From: Atlantibacter hermannii
GTDB taxonomy: Bacteria; Pseudomonadota; Gammaproteobacteria; Enterobacterales; Enterobacteriaceae
Assembly: GCA_900635495.1 (NCBI GenBank)
Contig: LR134136.1
Coordinates: forward strand, 1,054,001 to 1,118,000
Direction: 5' to 3'
Length of the DNA: 64,000 nt
Positions 45,307 to 55,299 of this stretch are shown in pieces. The translations under genes were made by a program, and so were the position numbers. The notes under the pieces are model-generated. The model worked only from the letters and a program-made list of their open reading frames with translations. It ran no database searches and had not been told where the DNA came from. Within the stretch, counting starts at the first letter, position 1. The number at the start of each line of letters is the position of its first letter.

Positions 45307-47124
45307 ATGTTGCAAGCCTGGCACCTTCCGGTGGCGCCTTTTATCAAACAGCACCCGCAGCGGCTGGAGATTACGCTGTGGTTGGCGGGCGAAGATTTGC
45401 CGCAGCGGGTGACGCTGCGGGCTGAGCATGATAACGAAGAGACCTCGATTCCGATGAAGCGCCTGCGTCGTCCGCCATACGAGGGCGTGACGGCCTGGCG
45501 GGCGTCAATTTCACTGGATGAGGGCCAGCCGCGCCGCCGCTATAGTTTCAAACTGCTGTGGCCCAGCCGCCAGCGCTGGTTTACCCCGCAGGGATTCAAT
45601 GATTATCCGCCTGCGCGACTGGAACAATTCGCCTTTGATGCCCCGGACAGCGGCCCGTCATGGGTGGCTGACCAGATTTTCTATCAAATCTTCCCGGACC
45701 GTTTCGCCCGCAGCCTGCCACGGGAGGCCGGTCAGGATACGGTGTACTATCATCACGCCGCCCATCGCGACATTGTTCTGCGCGACTGGGATGAGCCGGT
45801 AACCGCAGACGCAGGCGGCTCCACCTTTTATGGCGGCGATCTGGACGGCATCAGCGAAAAGCTGCCGTGGCTGCAAAAGCTCGGCGTGACGGCGCTGTAT
45901 CTTAACCCGGTGTTTACCGCGCCCAGCGTCCATAAATACGACACCCAGGATTACCGTCATGTGGACCCGCAGTTTGGCGGCGACCCGGCGCTGCTGCGCC
46001 TGCGGGAAAAGACCCGGCGCGCCGGTATGCGCCTGGTGCTGGACGGCGTATTTAATCACAGCGGTGATTCCCATCCATGGTTCGACAGGCACAATACGGC
46101 AACCGACGGGGCGTGCCATAACCCGGCGTCGCCTTACCGGGACTGGTACAGTTTTTCAGCGGAAGGGCAGGCGCTGGACTGGCTCGGCTACTCAAGCCTG
46201 CCGAAACTTGATTACCGATCCGCAACCCTAATCGACGAGATCTATCGGGGTGAAAACAGCGTGGTGCGCCACTGGCTGCGCGAGCCATGGTGTATGGATG
46301 GATGGCGGCTGGATGTGGTGCATATGCTGGGCGAAGCCGGCGGTGCGCAGAATAACCTGCAACATGTGCGCGGCATAACCCAGGCGGCAAAAGAGGCCAA
46401 CCCGGACGCTTACGTTCTTGGTGAACACTTTGGCGATGCGCGTCAGTGGTTACAGGCTGATGTGGAAGACGCGGCGATGAACTATCGCGGCTTTACCTTG
46501 CCGCTGTGGGGCTTCCTGGCTAATACCGATATTTCCTACGATCCGCAGCAGATTGACGCCGAAACCTGCATCCGCTGGATGGAGCAGTATCGCGCCGGGC
46601 TTTCCCACCAGCAGCAGTTACGCATGTTTAATCAGCTCGACAGCCACGATACCGCACGCTTTAAGTCGCTGCTCGGGAAAGAGGTGGCCCGTTTGCCGCT
46701 GGGCGTGATATGGCTGTTTTGCTGGCCTGGCGTGCCCTGTATTTATTATGGGGATGAAGTGGGACTGGACGGAAATAACGATCCGTTTTGCCGCAAACCT
46801 TATCCGTGGGATCCCAAAAAACAGGATCGCGAACTGTTAGGGCTGTATCAGCGTCTGGCTAAACTGCGTAAACAGTCGCGGGCATTACGCTATGGCGGCT
46901 GCCATGTGCTATACGCTAAGGGGGATGTAGTGGTGTTTATGCGACTCTGGCAGCAGCAAAAAGTGTTGATTGCTATTAACCGGGGTGATGAAACGCACAT
47001 TGAATTGCCCTGGTCGCCGCTACTCGTGAATACCGAATGGCGCGAAGCGGAAGGTAAGGCACAGATTGTTGGACAAACGCTGCGGATCCCTGCAGTTTCC
47101 GGCGGTATATGGCGCAATCGCTAA
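45307..47124 (+). CDS. malZ: Maltodextrin glucosidase MalZ
   Basis: 605 residues from ATG 45307 (MLQAWHLPVAPF), the family length; frames up to 45256 add 17 residues absent from the family. Glycoside hydrolase 13: N-terminal beta domain (1-120), catalytic barrel with YQIFPDRFARS, VTALYLNPVF, the nucleophile region DGWRLDVVHM, acid GEHFGDARQW and NQLDSHDTARF. It removes glucose from the reducing end of maltodextrins in the cytoplasm. GGGGA precedes the start. Confidence 0.96.
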   Translation: MLQAWHLPVAPFIKQHPQRLEITLWLAGEDLPQRVTLRAEHDNEETSIPMKRLRRPPYEGVTAWRASISLDEGQPRRRYSFKLLWPSRQRWFTPQGFNDYPPARLEQFAFDAPDSGPSWVADQIFYQIFPDRFARSLPREAGQDTVYYHHAAHRDIVLRDWDEPVTADAGGSTFYGGDLDGISEKLPWLQKLGVTALYLNPVFTAPSVHKYDTQDYRHVDPQFGGDPALLRLREKTRRAGMRLVLDGVFNHSGDSHPWFDRHNTATDGACHNPASPYRDWYSFSAEGQALDWLGYSSLPKLDYRSATLIDEIYRGENSVVRHWLREPWCMDGWRLDVVHMLGEAGGAQNNLQHVRGITQAAKEANPDAYVLGEHFGDARQWLQADVEDAAMNYRGFTLPLWGFLANTDISYDPQQIDAETCIRWMEQYRAGLSHQQQLRMFNQLDSHDTARFKSLLGKEVARLPLGVIWLFCWPGVPCIYYGDEVGLDGNNDPFCRKPYPWDPKKQDRELLGLYQRLAKLRKQSRALRYGGCHVLYAKGDVVVFMRLWQQQKVLIAINRGDETHIELPWSPLLVNTEWREAEGKAQIVGQTLRIPAVSGGIWRNR

Positions 47125-47214
47125 ATCCGGTTTCGGAAATGCCTGGGTATTCCCGCCTCGCGCCATTTGAAACAATACGCGGCAGTCGCAGAGATCGATT
47201 AAAAGGAAACAGGC

Positions 47215-49992
47215 ATGGATGGACTGATATTTTGGGCGGGGCTGTTACTGTTCTTTGTCCTTGTCGTCGCGCCAGTTATGGCGGTGATGGCATGGCGTAG
47301 AAGTAATACCGCCATGGATGAAATTACCCGGTTGCGTAACCGGGTAACCGAGCTTGAAACGCGGCTTGCTGATGCGCCGGTGGAGACGGTCACGACGGTG
47401 GCGACGGTGGCGACGCCTCAGGCGGTTACGCCGCCGCAAACTGAGGCGCAATCAGACGCCCGGCGCAGTTTTGAAGCCGATCTGATTGCCCGTGTGCAGC
47501 GCTATCGGCAGAAATCGCATGCCACTACCCCGTCAGAGGATCCGGTGGAACAGACGCCTTATCCCTGGCTTAACTCTCAGTTGACCTCTGCAGTCGCTGC
47601 CGGGCGTGTCGAGCCTGAACGCGTTGCTGAACCAGAACCTGCGCTGGCTACCCAGCCTGCTCAGGACGTTCCGCCTTCGCAATTTAGCGGCATGATCAGT
47701 TCACTTATCAGCTGGTTTATGCAGGGCAATCCGTTAGCCAAACTGGGCGTACTGCTGCTGTTTTTAGGGCTTGCCTACCTGTTTCGCTACACCGTTGAGC
47801 GCGACATGTTCCCGCTGGAATTACGCCTTGCGGCAGCGGCAGCCGGGGCGATGGGATTACTGTTCTTCGGTTTTCGTCTGCGCCATAAACAGCCGCTTTA
47901 CGGCCTGATATTGCAGGGCGGTGCTACGGGCGCACTCTATCTCACCGTGTTCGGCGCTTTCCGGCTGTGGCAAATGTTGCCAATGACCCTGGCGTTCGGC
48001 CTGCTGTTGCTGATCTGCGCGGCCAGCGTGGGCCTTGCGGTACTGCAAAAGGCGCTGAGCCTGGCAATGCCCGCCAGTATCGGCGGCTATCTTGCGCCTC
48101 TTTTGCTTTCAACCGGTTCCGGCAATCATATTGCGCTGTTCTCGTTTTATTTGCTGCTCTCACTGGGCATTATGGCGATTAGCTGGTGGCAGCACTGGCG
48201 GGTGCTCAATCTGCTGGGCATGGCTTTTACTTTCGGCGTCGCCGGAATCTGGGGGCTCAACGGCTATCACCCGGATATCTATCTGAGCAGTCAGTTTTTC
48301 CTGATCGTGAATATTCTGCTGTTTGGCGTGCTGTGCGTGGGGCTGTCGCTGCGCGCTCAGGCCAGCCCGGAAAAACTTATCGACGGCGTGTTGCTGTTCG
48401 CGCCGCCGCTGATCGGTTTTGGGATGCAGTACGCGATCACCCGTCATTTTGCCTATGGCCCGGCGCTGTCTGCGCTGGGGTTTGGGCTACTTTATCTCTG
48501 CCTGGGTTGGGTTGTGCTGCGTCGCTATCCGGCGCAGGGGAAAATCCTCGTTATGGCGGCGCTGGCACTGGGCGGCGCATTTACCACGCTGGCAATACCA
48601 CTGGCGCTGTCGGCGCGCTGGACGGCAATGGCCTGGGCGCTGGAAGGACTGGGCATTCTGTGGCTTGGCCTCCAGCAACGGCAATTGCGGATGAGCTATA
48701 GCGGTACCGGCTTGTTAGTGCTGGCACTGGCAAGCAGCATTTACGCCGCGTCACAGAGCATAACGCCGCTTTCCGGGGTGCTGGTCTTCGGCGTGTTGTG
48801 TGCGACCTGGTTTGCTGCCGCTTTACTCTGGCGCAAGGAAGAACACGTTATCAGTTTAAGCTTGCTGTACGGCGCAGTCGGTTTATGGATCATGACAATG
48901 GCCTACGCCTATGACGGATTGTTGAGTCCGCATATCAGCATGGCTACCGGCGTGCTGTTGCTCGCCTGTGTTTCCGTTGGGTGTTGGCGGTTCGCCGCGC
49001 AACGCCTGTCATGGCGCGAGCTGGGCTATACGCAATGGCTGCTCTGGCCGACATTATTTATTGCCGCCATCATCCAGATTTCGCAGCAACATGCGCTGCT
49101 CAGCGCCGGATGGCAGGGCGTAATGTGGCCGGTTGCTATCGCCTGCGCGCTGGCATTGCTCTATAAAGACGACCCTCGCCAGGAGGCGCGCCTCTCGCAA
49201 GGGCTGCATTTATCCCTGTTCTGGCTGGTTTTATTCATTCCGGGTATGGAAATTTATTGGTTCCTCGAGGATCTGCCCTGGGATTCGCGTGGATGGCAGG
49301 CGGGCGTGATTATGGCCAGTGCCGGAATTGCCATGATGTTGGTTTACGCCGGCCTTCGCCGTCGCCTCTGGCCCCTTTGCGTGTGGCCGACGCTTTATGG
49401 CACGATCGCGCTTTTGCCGTTGATTGCGCTACTGACCGTCATGCTGATAATCAGCAACTTACTTGATGGCGTGCTCCCGAACTGGCCGTGGATCCCGCTG
49501 CTGAATCCGCTGGAAATCGGCGCGGGTTATGGCTTACTCGCGTTGTGGATGGCAGCCCGATTTAACGATGCACATCCTGGCGTAGCGTATGCGCAGGTTT
49601 CATACGGCGTGCCGCGGGTGCTTCATGGACTGGCGTTCTGGTGGGTCAATGGCGTACTTATGCGCATCCTTGCCGGATACGGCGGCATTGCCTGGAAAAT
49701 GGATGCGTTGTGGGCGTCTCGCCTGGTCCAGACCTCCTTCGCACTGTTCTGGACGGCGATTGCGCTGGTGGTGATGGTCAAAGCGACGCGCTCCGCCAAC
49801 CGTAAAACCTGGATGGCTGGCGCGGCGCTACTCGGGGTCGTGATTGCGAAGCTGATGTTAGTGGACAGTGCCGGAGGCGGCGGGCTGGCGCGTGCGATTG
49901 CATTTATCGGCATGGCGGTGCTGGTGCTGATTGTCGGCTATTTTTCACCGCTGCCACCGAAAGCGGATGTAGAGAAGGCGGAAACGGAATGA
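47215..49992 (+). CDS. DUF2339 polytopic membrane protein
   Basis: A 925-residue protein. It has one N-terminal helix (about 5-25), a short coiled coil (MDEITRLRNRVTELETRLAD), a Pro/Thr/Ala/Gln-rich linker to about 155, then some twenty or more closely spaced hydrophobic helices to the end. Conserved pieces include GNPLAKLGVLLLFLGLAYLFRY and AGVGGG-like VDSAGGGGLARAIAFIG near the C-terminus. Assigned to DUF2339 by architecture. No catalytic motif recognised. AAGGAAA precedes the ATG. It overlaps the DUF3999 gene by 4 bp, so the two products probably form a complex. Absent from E. coli at this site. Confidence 0.85.
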   Translation: MDGLIFWAGLLLFFVLVVAPVMAVMAWRRSNTAMDEITRLRNRVTELETRLADAPVETVTTVATVATPQAVTPPQTEAQSDARRSFEADLIARVQRYRQKSHATTPSEDPVEQTPYPWLNSQLTSAVAAGRVEPERVAEPEPALATQPAQDVPPSQFSGMISSLISWFMQGNPLAKLGVLLLFLGLAYLFRYTVERDMFPLELRLAAAAAGAMGLLFFGFRLRHKQPLYGLILQGGATGALYLTVFGAFRLWQMLPMTLAFGLLLLICAASVGLAVLQKALSLAMPASIGGYLAPLLLSTGSGNHIALFSFYLLLSLGIMAISWWQHWRVLNLLGMAFTFGVAGIWGLNGYHPDIYLSSQFFLIVNILLFGVLCVGLSLRAQASPEKLIDGVLLFAPPLIGFGMQYAITRHFAYGPALSALGFGLLYLCLGWVVLRRYPAQGKILVMAALALGGAFTTLAIPLALSARWTAMAWALEGLGILWLGLQQRQLRMSYSGTGLLVLALASSIYAASQSITPLSGVLVFGVLCATWFAAALLWRKEEHVISLSLLYGAVGLWIMTMAYAYDGLLSPHISMATGVLLLACVSVGCWRFAAQRLSWRELGYTQWLLWPTLFIAAIIQISQQHALLSAGWQGVMWPVAIACALALLYKDDPRQEARLSQGLHLSLFWLVLFIPGMEIYWFLEDLPWDSRGWQAGVIMASAGIAMMLVYAGLRRRLWPLCVWPTLYGTIALLPLIALLTVMLIISNLLDGVLPNWPWIPLLNPLEIGAGYGLLALWMAARFNDAHPGVAYAQVSYGVPRVLHGLAFWWVNGVLMRILAGYGGIAWKMDALWASRLVQTSFALFWTAIALVVMVKATRSANRKTWMAGAALLGVVIAKLMLVDSAGGGGLARAIAFIGMAVLVLIVGYFSPLPPKADVEKAETE

Positions 49993-51365
49993 AGGGATTA
50001 CGAAACATTATTGTCATGGCCGCGTTTTGGCTGCCGATAGCTGGATTTGCAGAAGAGACGGCACCTGATATGCCGCAGGATTACGCGTGGGGAATGCAAC
50101 TGGAGAGTGAAGAGGATGCGCCATTCTGGCAAATCCCGTTGCCGACGCAGGTTTACGAGCAAACCGTCTGGCCTGACTTACGGGATGTGCGGGTGTTTAA
50201 TCGTCAGGGAGAAGCCGTGCCGTTCGCGCTGGCACAACAACAGGCGCCGCAGAGCGAGCCAAAGTCGGTGGCGCTGAAAGTCTTCCCGCTGGATATCAAA
50301 CAGGTTAAATACGAAGGACAAAACAGCCTGACAGTGAAAATGCCTGGCGGAACGGAGGTGCATCTTGATGGCGAGGATGTGAAACGGATCAGTCAAAGCT
50401 TTCTGTTGACCTTACCTGATGGGCTTAAAACGCCGCTGGCGGTGGCCCAACTGCGTGCGGAATGGGTGAAACTGGCGCAAAACTGGCAGGCAAAAGTTGA
50501 TCTCTATTCCAGCGCCGATTTAAAAAACTGGCGCTTGCAGGTTGAAGGTGCGCCGCTCATGGATCTCACGTCCGGTAACGATCGGCTCAAGCTGGATACG
50601 CTGCCGGCTGGCGTTATGCTCTCTGGCGACGGGCCGCGTTATTTGCTGATGACGGTTTATGACGCGCCTGCGCAATTCAGCGTGCAAAGCATGGAAGCGA
50701 TCTCTTCAGCGGCTGATTTAAGTAATGCCTACGTTTATCTCCCTGCCCGTAAGGATAAAAGCGAGGCCAGTGAGGCGATATACAGCTGGGCGAACCCGCA
50801 GCCGCTGGCGGCGCTGGCGATCAACCCAGCCGCTGAAAACGAGGTGCTGCCGATAGAAATAGACTATCGTCACCGCGCTGATGAGCCTTGGAAACCCTTA
50901 GCCAAAACGGTCCTGTACCGAATGGGCGAGACGCAATCGGAACCCCAGGCGCTGAACGGCGAACCTGTACAGGCCATTCGCATAAAAGGCATCAATACTC
51001 GCTGGCGCGATGCGCCGCCGGAAGTCCAGGGATTGCGCGTAAGCCAGACGCTGGTGTTTATCCCCCAGGGTTCAGGCCCCTTTATGTTGGCATGGGGTAA
51101 CAAAGCCGCCAAACCGCAGGCAATGGCGCTGAACATGATGATCCCGGAGAAACTGCGGGCGCGGTACACGCTGGATACGCTACCGGTCGCCACTGAAGCC
51201 GACACGCTCACGCTGGGAGGCGAGGCGCGGCTCACGGCCGTTGATCCGGCGGAACGCAGAAGCCAGATGATGACCATGGCGATTTGGGGAGTGTTGATCG
51301 TCGGCGTTCTGGCGCTGCTCTGGGTCGCATACCGGCTATGGCGTGAGGTGAAAGCGAAGCCCTGA
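49989..51365 (+). CDS. DUF3999 envelope protein
   Basis: 458 residues. The signal peptide (MKGLRNIIVMAAFWLPIAGFA-E) is followed by a large beta-rich periplasmic region with DMPQDYAWGMQLE and LPTQVYEQTVWPDLRDVRVFN, and a single C-terminal membrane helix (about 430-450, MAIWGVLIVGVLALLWVAYRLW) with a short basic tail. This is a type I topology with nearly all mass outside. Coupled by ATGA overlap to the DUF2339 gene. Family DUF3999; function unknown. A terminator follows 15 bp later. Confidence 0.85.
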   Translation: MKGLRNIIVMAAFWLPIAGFAEETAPDMPQDYAWGMQLESEEDAPFWQIPLPTQVYEQTVWPDLRDVRVFNRQGEAVPFALAQQQAPQSEPKSVALKVFPLDIKQVKYEGQNSLTVKMPGGTEVHLDGEDVKRISQSFLLTLPDGLKTPLAVAQLRAEWVKLAQNWQAKVDLYSSADLKNWRLQVEGAPLMDLTSGNDRLKLDTLPAGVMLSGDGPRYLLMTVYDAPAQFSVQSMEAISSAADLSNAYVYLPARKDKSEASEAIYSWANPQPLAALAINPAAENEVLPIEIDYRHRADEPWKPLAKTVLYRMGETQSEPQALNGEPVQAIRIKGINTRWRDAPPEVQGLRVSQTLVFIPQGSGPFMLAWGNKAAKPQAMALNMMIPEKLRARYTLDTLPVATEADTLTLGGEARLTAVDPAERRSQMMTMAIWGVLIVGVLALLWVAYRLWREVKAKP

Positions 51366-51379
51366 GTTTTTGGCATAAA

Positions 51380-51403
51380 AAAAGGCCCGCATGCGGGCCT
51401 TTT
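51380..51403. terminator. Bidirectional terminator between DUF3999 and peroxiredoxin genes
   Basis: AAAAGGCCCGC-AT-GCGGGCCTTTT, serving both convergent genes. Confidence 0.9.
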
Positions 51404-51417
51404 CATTGAAGATTCGA

Positions 51418-52020
51418 TTACAGTTTGGAGACGTTTTCGCTCAGGTATTTTGCTACGCCGTCCGGGGACGCGTTCATACCTTCTTTGCCTTTTTCCCACT
51501 GAGCCGGGCACACATCGCCGTGCTCTTCGTGGAACTGCAGCGCGTCAACCATACGCAGCATTTCATCAATATTACGGCCCAGCGGCAGATCGTTAACAAC
51601 CTGATGGCGAACCACGCCCGCTTTGTCGATCAGGAAAGAGCCGCGCAGTGCAACGCCTGCGTCCGGGTGTTCGATGCCGTAAGCCTGCTGAATTTCACGT
51701 TTGATATCGGCAACCATGGCGTACTGAACCGGGCCAATACCGCCTTTATCTACCGGGGTGTTACGCCATGCGTTGTGTACGAACTCAGAGTCGAAAGACA
51801 CGCCAACAACTTCCACGCCGCGTTTCTGGAATTCTGCGTAACGCTTGTCGAATGCAATCAGTTCAGACGGGCACACAAAGGTGAAATCCATCGGCCAGAA
51901 AAACAGAACGGCTGCTTTTCCATCGATATGTTTTTTGAAGTTGAAGTTTTCAACGATTTCGCCACTTCCCAGAACGGCTGCAGCGGTAAAATCCGGCGCC
52001 TGACGAGTTACCAGTACCAT
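51418..52020 (-). CDS. tsaA: Typical 2-Cys peroxiredoxin (AhpC/TSA family)
   Basis: A 200-residue peroxiredoxin. The peroxidatic Cys is in FTFVCPSELIAF (about residue 50) and the resolving Cys in HGDVCPAQWEKG (about 171), so it is a typical 2-Cys enzyme reducing peroxides. It is longer than E. coli AhpC (187) and closer to the TSA subgroup; Salmonella has such a gene (tsaA) in this neighbourhood. A strong AAGGAG precedes the ATG. The reductant (thioredoxin or other) is unknown, as no ahpF is adjacent. Confidence 0.93.
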   Translation of the reverse strand: MVLVTRQAPDFTAAAVLGSGEIVENFNFKKHIDGKAAVLFFWPMDFTFVCPSELIAFDKRYAEFQKRGVEVVGVSFDSEFVHNAWRNTPVDKGGIGPVQYAMVADIKREIQQAYGIEHPDAGVALRGSFLIDKAGVVRHQVVNDLPLGRNIDEMLRMVDALQFHEEHGDVCPAQWEKGKEGMNASPDGVAKYLSENVSKL

Positions 52021-52216
52021 GAGGACTCCTTGGTGTTATTGAGATGAGTAGAACGCAACGCGGGCCAGTATAACGAATTTTCGCGGGTTCACCCGGATGA
52101 ATAAACCGATTATTCAGATAGGTTTTGCCTATCGATAATATAGGTTGCAATGAGAGAAAAACCAGAATAGCCCTTTTTTTAAAAAGGGCAATATTTCCCT
52201 TAAGAGGTTGTGAGGG

Positions 52217-52798
52217 TCATAAAATTTTCTGTTCCGCCATGCTCATCATACGGGGATAGAATTGCCAGAAGCGCTGTTCAAGCGCGTCATAATTGGCGTC
52301 CAGATCGCCCCAGCTTTGTTGCAGCGCGGACAGCTTTGGTCTACGACTGGCCATGCCGTTAAGCACATTGCCAATAAACGCCATATCGCTGTAGCGCTCC
52401 AGCCAGCGTTCAGACCACAAATAGTTATTCAGGTTGATAAAACGCGGCGGAGTAAGGGGCAGATGCTGACCAATCTCACTCTGGGCCTGGGCTACGAAAC
52501 GCGGCAGTTCCAGCTCGGGAGAAAGCCGGTCCCAATGGCGTGAAACAAAATGATCCCACATCACATCCAGAGCGATAGGTGCCACGCGACGGGTTTCAGG
52601 GCGAAACCACGTTTTCGCTTCGAGCACTTCCGGGAGCGTATCGGTCATCACGTCCACCCGGCGGTGCATATAAATTCCGGCGACCACATCGGCCGCATAA
52701 TCGCCCGTGGGATCGCCGCGCACAAAGTCGGCCAGCAAATTGCCGAGCAGCGAACTGTCTGCGAGTCGGGCGAGATGAAGGTGGGCGAGAAAATTCAT
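52217..52798 (-). CDS. acpH: Acyl carrier protein phosphodiesterase AcpH
   Basis: 193 residues, the E. coli length. It removes phosphopantetheine from acyl carrier protein. HD-like fold, with MNFLAHLHLARLADSSLLGNLLADFVRGDP at the N-terminus (52709-52798) carrying conserved His and Asp, and YMHRRVDVMTD. Divergent from queA, as in E. coli. Confidence 0.95.
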   Translation of the reverse strand: MNFLAHLHLARLADSSLLGNLLADFVRGDPTGDYAADVVAGIYMHRRVDVMTDTLPEVLEAKTWFRPETRRVAPIALDVMWDHFVSRHWDRLSPELELPRFVAQAQSEIGQHLPLTPPRFINLNNYLWSERWLERYSDMAFIGNVLNGMASRRPKLSALQQSWGDLDANYDALEQRFWQFYPRMMSMAEQKIL

Positions 52799-53003
52799 AT
52801 CTGGATTCCAATAAAAGCGGTAACGGGGTGAACGGGTTGCAGCTAAAGCGCCCCGGCACTAGACTATAGCGCCTGTTTTTTCGAGCTGGATTAACAGACT
52901 ATTTTACTTGCTGGAGAGCGATAGCGCCTGTTGACGGGCGAATCTCTCCTGGCTTTGACAAAAACCCCTGTTAAGCAGGCTCTACGTTTTAGTGTGAATT
53001 GCC

Positions 53004-54068
53004 ATGCGCGTTGCCGATTTTTCCTTTGAATTACCTGAATCCCTGATTGCTCATTATCCGCTGCCAGGCCGGAGTTCCTGCCGTTTACTGTCTCTTGACG
53101 GGCCAACCGGCGCGCTGACGCATGGCACTTTCACCGATCTGCTGGAAAAGCTCAACCCGGGCGATCTGCTGGTGTTTAACAATACCCGCGTTATTCCGGC
53201 GCGCATGTTTGGCCGTAAAGCCAGCGGCGGAAAGATTGAAGTGCTGGTCGAGCGCATGCTGGATGATAAGCGCGTGCTGGCCCACGTCCGCGCCTCGAAA
53301 GCGCCGAAGCCGGGCGCAGAGCTGCTGCTGGGCGAGGACGAAAGCGTTAAAGCGACCATGACGGCGCGTCACGATGCGCTGTTTGAAATTGAGTTCGACG
53401 ATGCGCGGGCGGTGCTGGATATTCTGAACGATATCGGCCATATGCCGCTGCCGCCTTATATCGACCGCCCGGATGAAGAAGCCGATCGCGAACTGTACCA
53501 GACGGTGTATAGCGAAAAACCCGGCGCCGTCGCGGCGCCGACCGCCGGTCTGCACTTTGACGAACCGCTGCTGGAGAAATTGCGCCAGAAAGGCGTGGAG
53601 ATGGCCTTCGTTACACTGCATGTGGGTGCCGGCACCTTCCAGCCGGTACGCGTCGACAGCATTGAAGATCACATCATGCACTCCGAGTACGCCGAAGTGC
53701 CGCAGGACGTGGTGGATGCGGTATTAGCCTGTAAAGCGCGCGGCAACCGGGTTATTGCCGTAGGCACCACTTCGGTGCGTTCGCTGGAGAGCGCGGCAAA
53801 GGCGGCGAAAAACGACCTGATCGAACCGTTCTTCAACGATACCCAAATCTTTATCTATCCCGGCTATCAGTACAGTGTCATTGACGCGCTGATCACCAAT
53901 TTCCACCTTCCGGAATCGACGCTGATCATGCTGGTATCGGCGTTTGCGGGTTATAAACACACCATGAACGCATACCATGAAGCAGTAAAAGCGGAGTATC
54001 GCTTTTTTAGCTATGGCGATGCGATGTTTATTACGTACAATCCGTCGGCGAAAGACGAACGGCCTTAA
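53004..54068 (+). CDS. queA: S-adenosylmethionine:tRNA ribosyltransferase-isomerase QueA
   Basis: 354 residues (E. coli 356). It transfers and isomerises the ribose of SAM onto preQ1-tRNA, giving epoxyqueuosine. Conserved blocks are FSFELPESLIAHYPLP, NNTRVIPARMFGRK, EKPGAVAAPTAGLHFDEPLL, FVTLHVGAGTFQPVR and GTTSVRSLESA. First gene of queA-tgt-yajC-secD-secF, with tgt starting 82 bp later. Confidence 0.97.
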   Translation: MRVADFSFELPESLIAHYPLPGRSSCRLLSLDGPTGALTHGTFTDLLEKLNPGDLLVFNNTRVIPARMFGRKASGGKIEVLVERMLDDKRVLAHVRASKAPKPGAELLLGEDESVKATMTARHDALFEIEFDDARAVLDILNDIGHMPLPPYIDRPDEEADRELYQTVYSEKPGAVAAPTAGLHFDEPLLEKLRQKGVEMAFVTLHVGAGTFQPVRVDSIEDHIMHSEYAEVPQDVVDAVLACKARGNRVIAVGTTSVRSLESAAKAAKNDLIEPFFNDTQIFIYPGYQYSVIDALITNFHLPESTLIMLVSAFAGYKHTMNAYHEAVKAEYRFFSYGDAMFITYNPSAKDERP

Positions 54069-54150
54069 GCCCGCTTTGATTGACGCGCCTGGATGAGCCG
54101 GGCGCGTTTTGTATTTCACGCCAGACTGTTTCTCTGGCGCAGGAGAAAAC

Positions 54151-55278
54151 ATGAATTTTGAATTACAGACTACCGATGGCCGCGCCCGTCGTGGCCGCCT
54201 GGTATTTGAGCGCGGCGTGGTTGAAACGCCTGCGTTTATGCCTGTCGGCACCTACGGCACCGTTAAAGGCATGACGCCAGAAGAAGTTGAAGCCACTGGC
54301 GCGCAAATTATTTTAGGCAACACCTTCCACCTGTGGCTGCGTCCCGGCCAGGAAATCATGAAGCTGCACGGCGATCTGCATGATTTTATGCAGTGGAAAG
54401 GCCCGATCCTTACCGATTCCGGCGGTTTCCAGGTTTTCAGCCTCGGCGATATTCGTAAAATCACCGAGCAGGGCGTGCATTTCCGTAACCCAATCAACGG
54501 CGATCCGATTTTCCTCGATCCGGAAAAATCCATGGAAATTCAGTACGATCTCGGTTCCGATATCGTCATGATTTTCGATGAGTGCACCCCGTATCCGGCT
54601 GACTGGGATTACGCGAAGCGCTCGATGGAAATGTCGCTGCGCTGGGCAAAACGCAGCCGCGATCGCTTTGATTCCCTTGGCAATAAAAACGCGCTGTTCG
54701 GTATTATCCAGGGCAGCGTTTACGAAGATTTACGTGATATCTCCGTCAAGGGACTAGTAGAGATTGGCTTTGATGGCTACGCTGTCGGCGGTTTAGCTGT
54801 GGGCGAGCCGAAAGAAGACATGCATCGCATTCTTGAACACGTTTGCCCGCAGATCCCGGCAGATAAACCGCGTTACCTGATGGGCGTGGGTAAACCGGAA
54901 GATCTGGTGGAAGGGGTGCGTCGCGGCATCGATATGTTCGACTGCGTTATGCCTACGCGTAACGCCCGTAATGGTCACCTTTTCGTCACTAATGGCGTCG
55001 TGAAGATTCGCAATGCGAAGTACAAAAGCGACACAGCGCCACTGGATGAAGAGTGCGATTGCTACACCTGTCGCAATTATTCACGTGCTTACTTGCATCA
55101 TCTCGATCGTTGCAACGAAATACTGGGTGCGCGTCTCAATACCATTCATAACCTTCGCTACTATCAGCGCTTAATGGCTGGTTTACGCAAGGCTATCGAA
55201 GAGGGTAAATTAGAGCGCTTCGTTGCGGATTTTTACCAACGCCAGGATAGACCGGTTCCACCTTTGAATGTTGATTAA
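54151..55278 (+). CDS. tgt: Queuine tRNA-ribosyltransferase (tRNA-guanine transglycosylase)
   Basis: 375 residues, the E. coli length. It exchanges guanine 34 for preQ1 in tRNAs with GUN anticodons. Active-site DSGGFQVFSLG contains the general-base Asp near 90. The nucleophile is in VMPTRNARNGH's upstream FDCVMPTR (Asp near 264). The zinc site is CDCYTCRNYSRAYLHH (Cys near 302, 304, 307 and His near 333). The ATG is chosen after GGAGAAAAC. Confidence 0.98.
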   Translation: MNFELQTTDGRARRGRLVFERGVVETPAFMPVGTYGTVKGMTPEEVEATGAQIILGNTFHLWLRPGQEIMKLHGDLHDFMQWKGPILTDSGGFQVFSLGDIRKITEQGVHFRNPINGDPIFLDPEKSMEIQYDLGSDIVMIFDECTPYPADWDYAKRSMEMSLRWAKRSRDRFDSLGNKNALFGIIQGSVYEDLRDISVKGLVEIGFDGYAVGGLAVGEPKEDMHRILEHVCPQIPADKPRYLMGVGKPEDLVEGVRRGIDMFDCVMPTRNARNGHLFVTNGVVKIRNAKYKSDTAPLDEECDCYTCRNYSRAYLHHLDRCNEILGARLNTIHNLRYYQRLMAGLRKAIEEGKLERFVADFYQRQDRPVPPLNVD

Positions 55279-55299
55279 TTAAATAATGAGGGAATTTTA

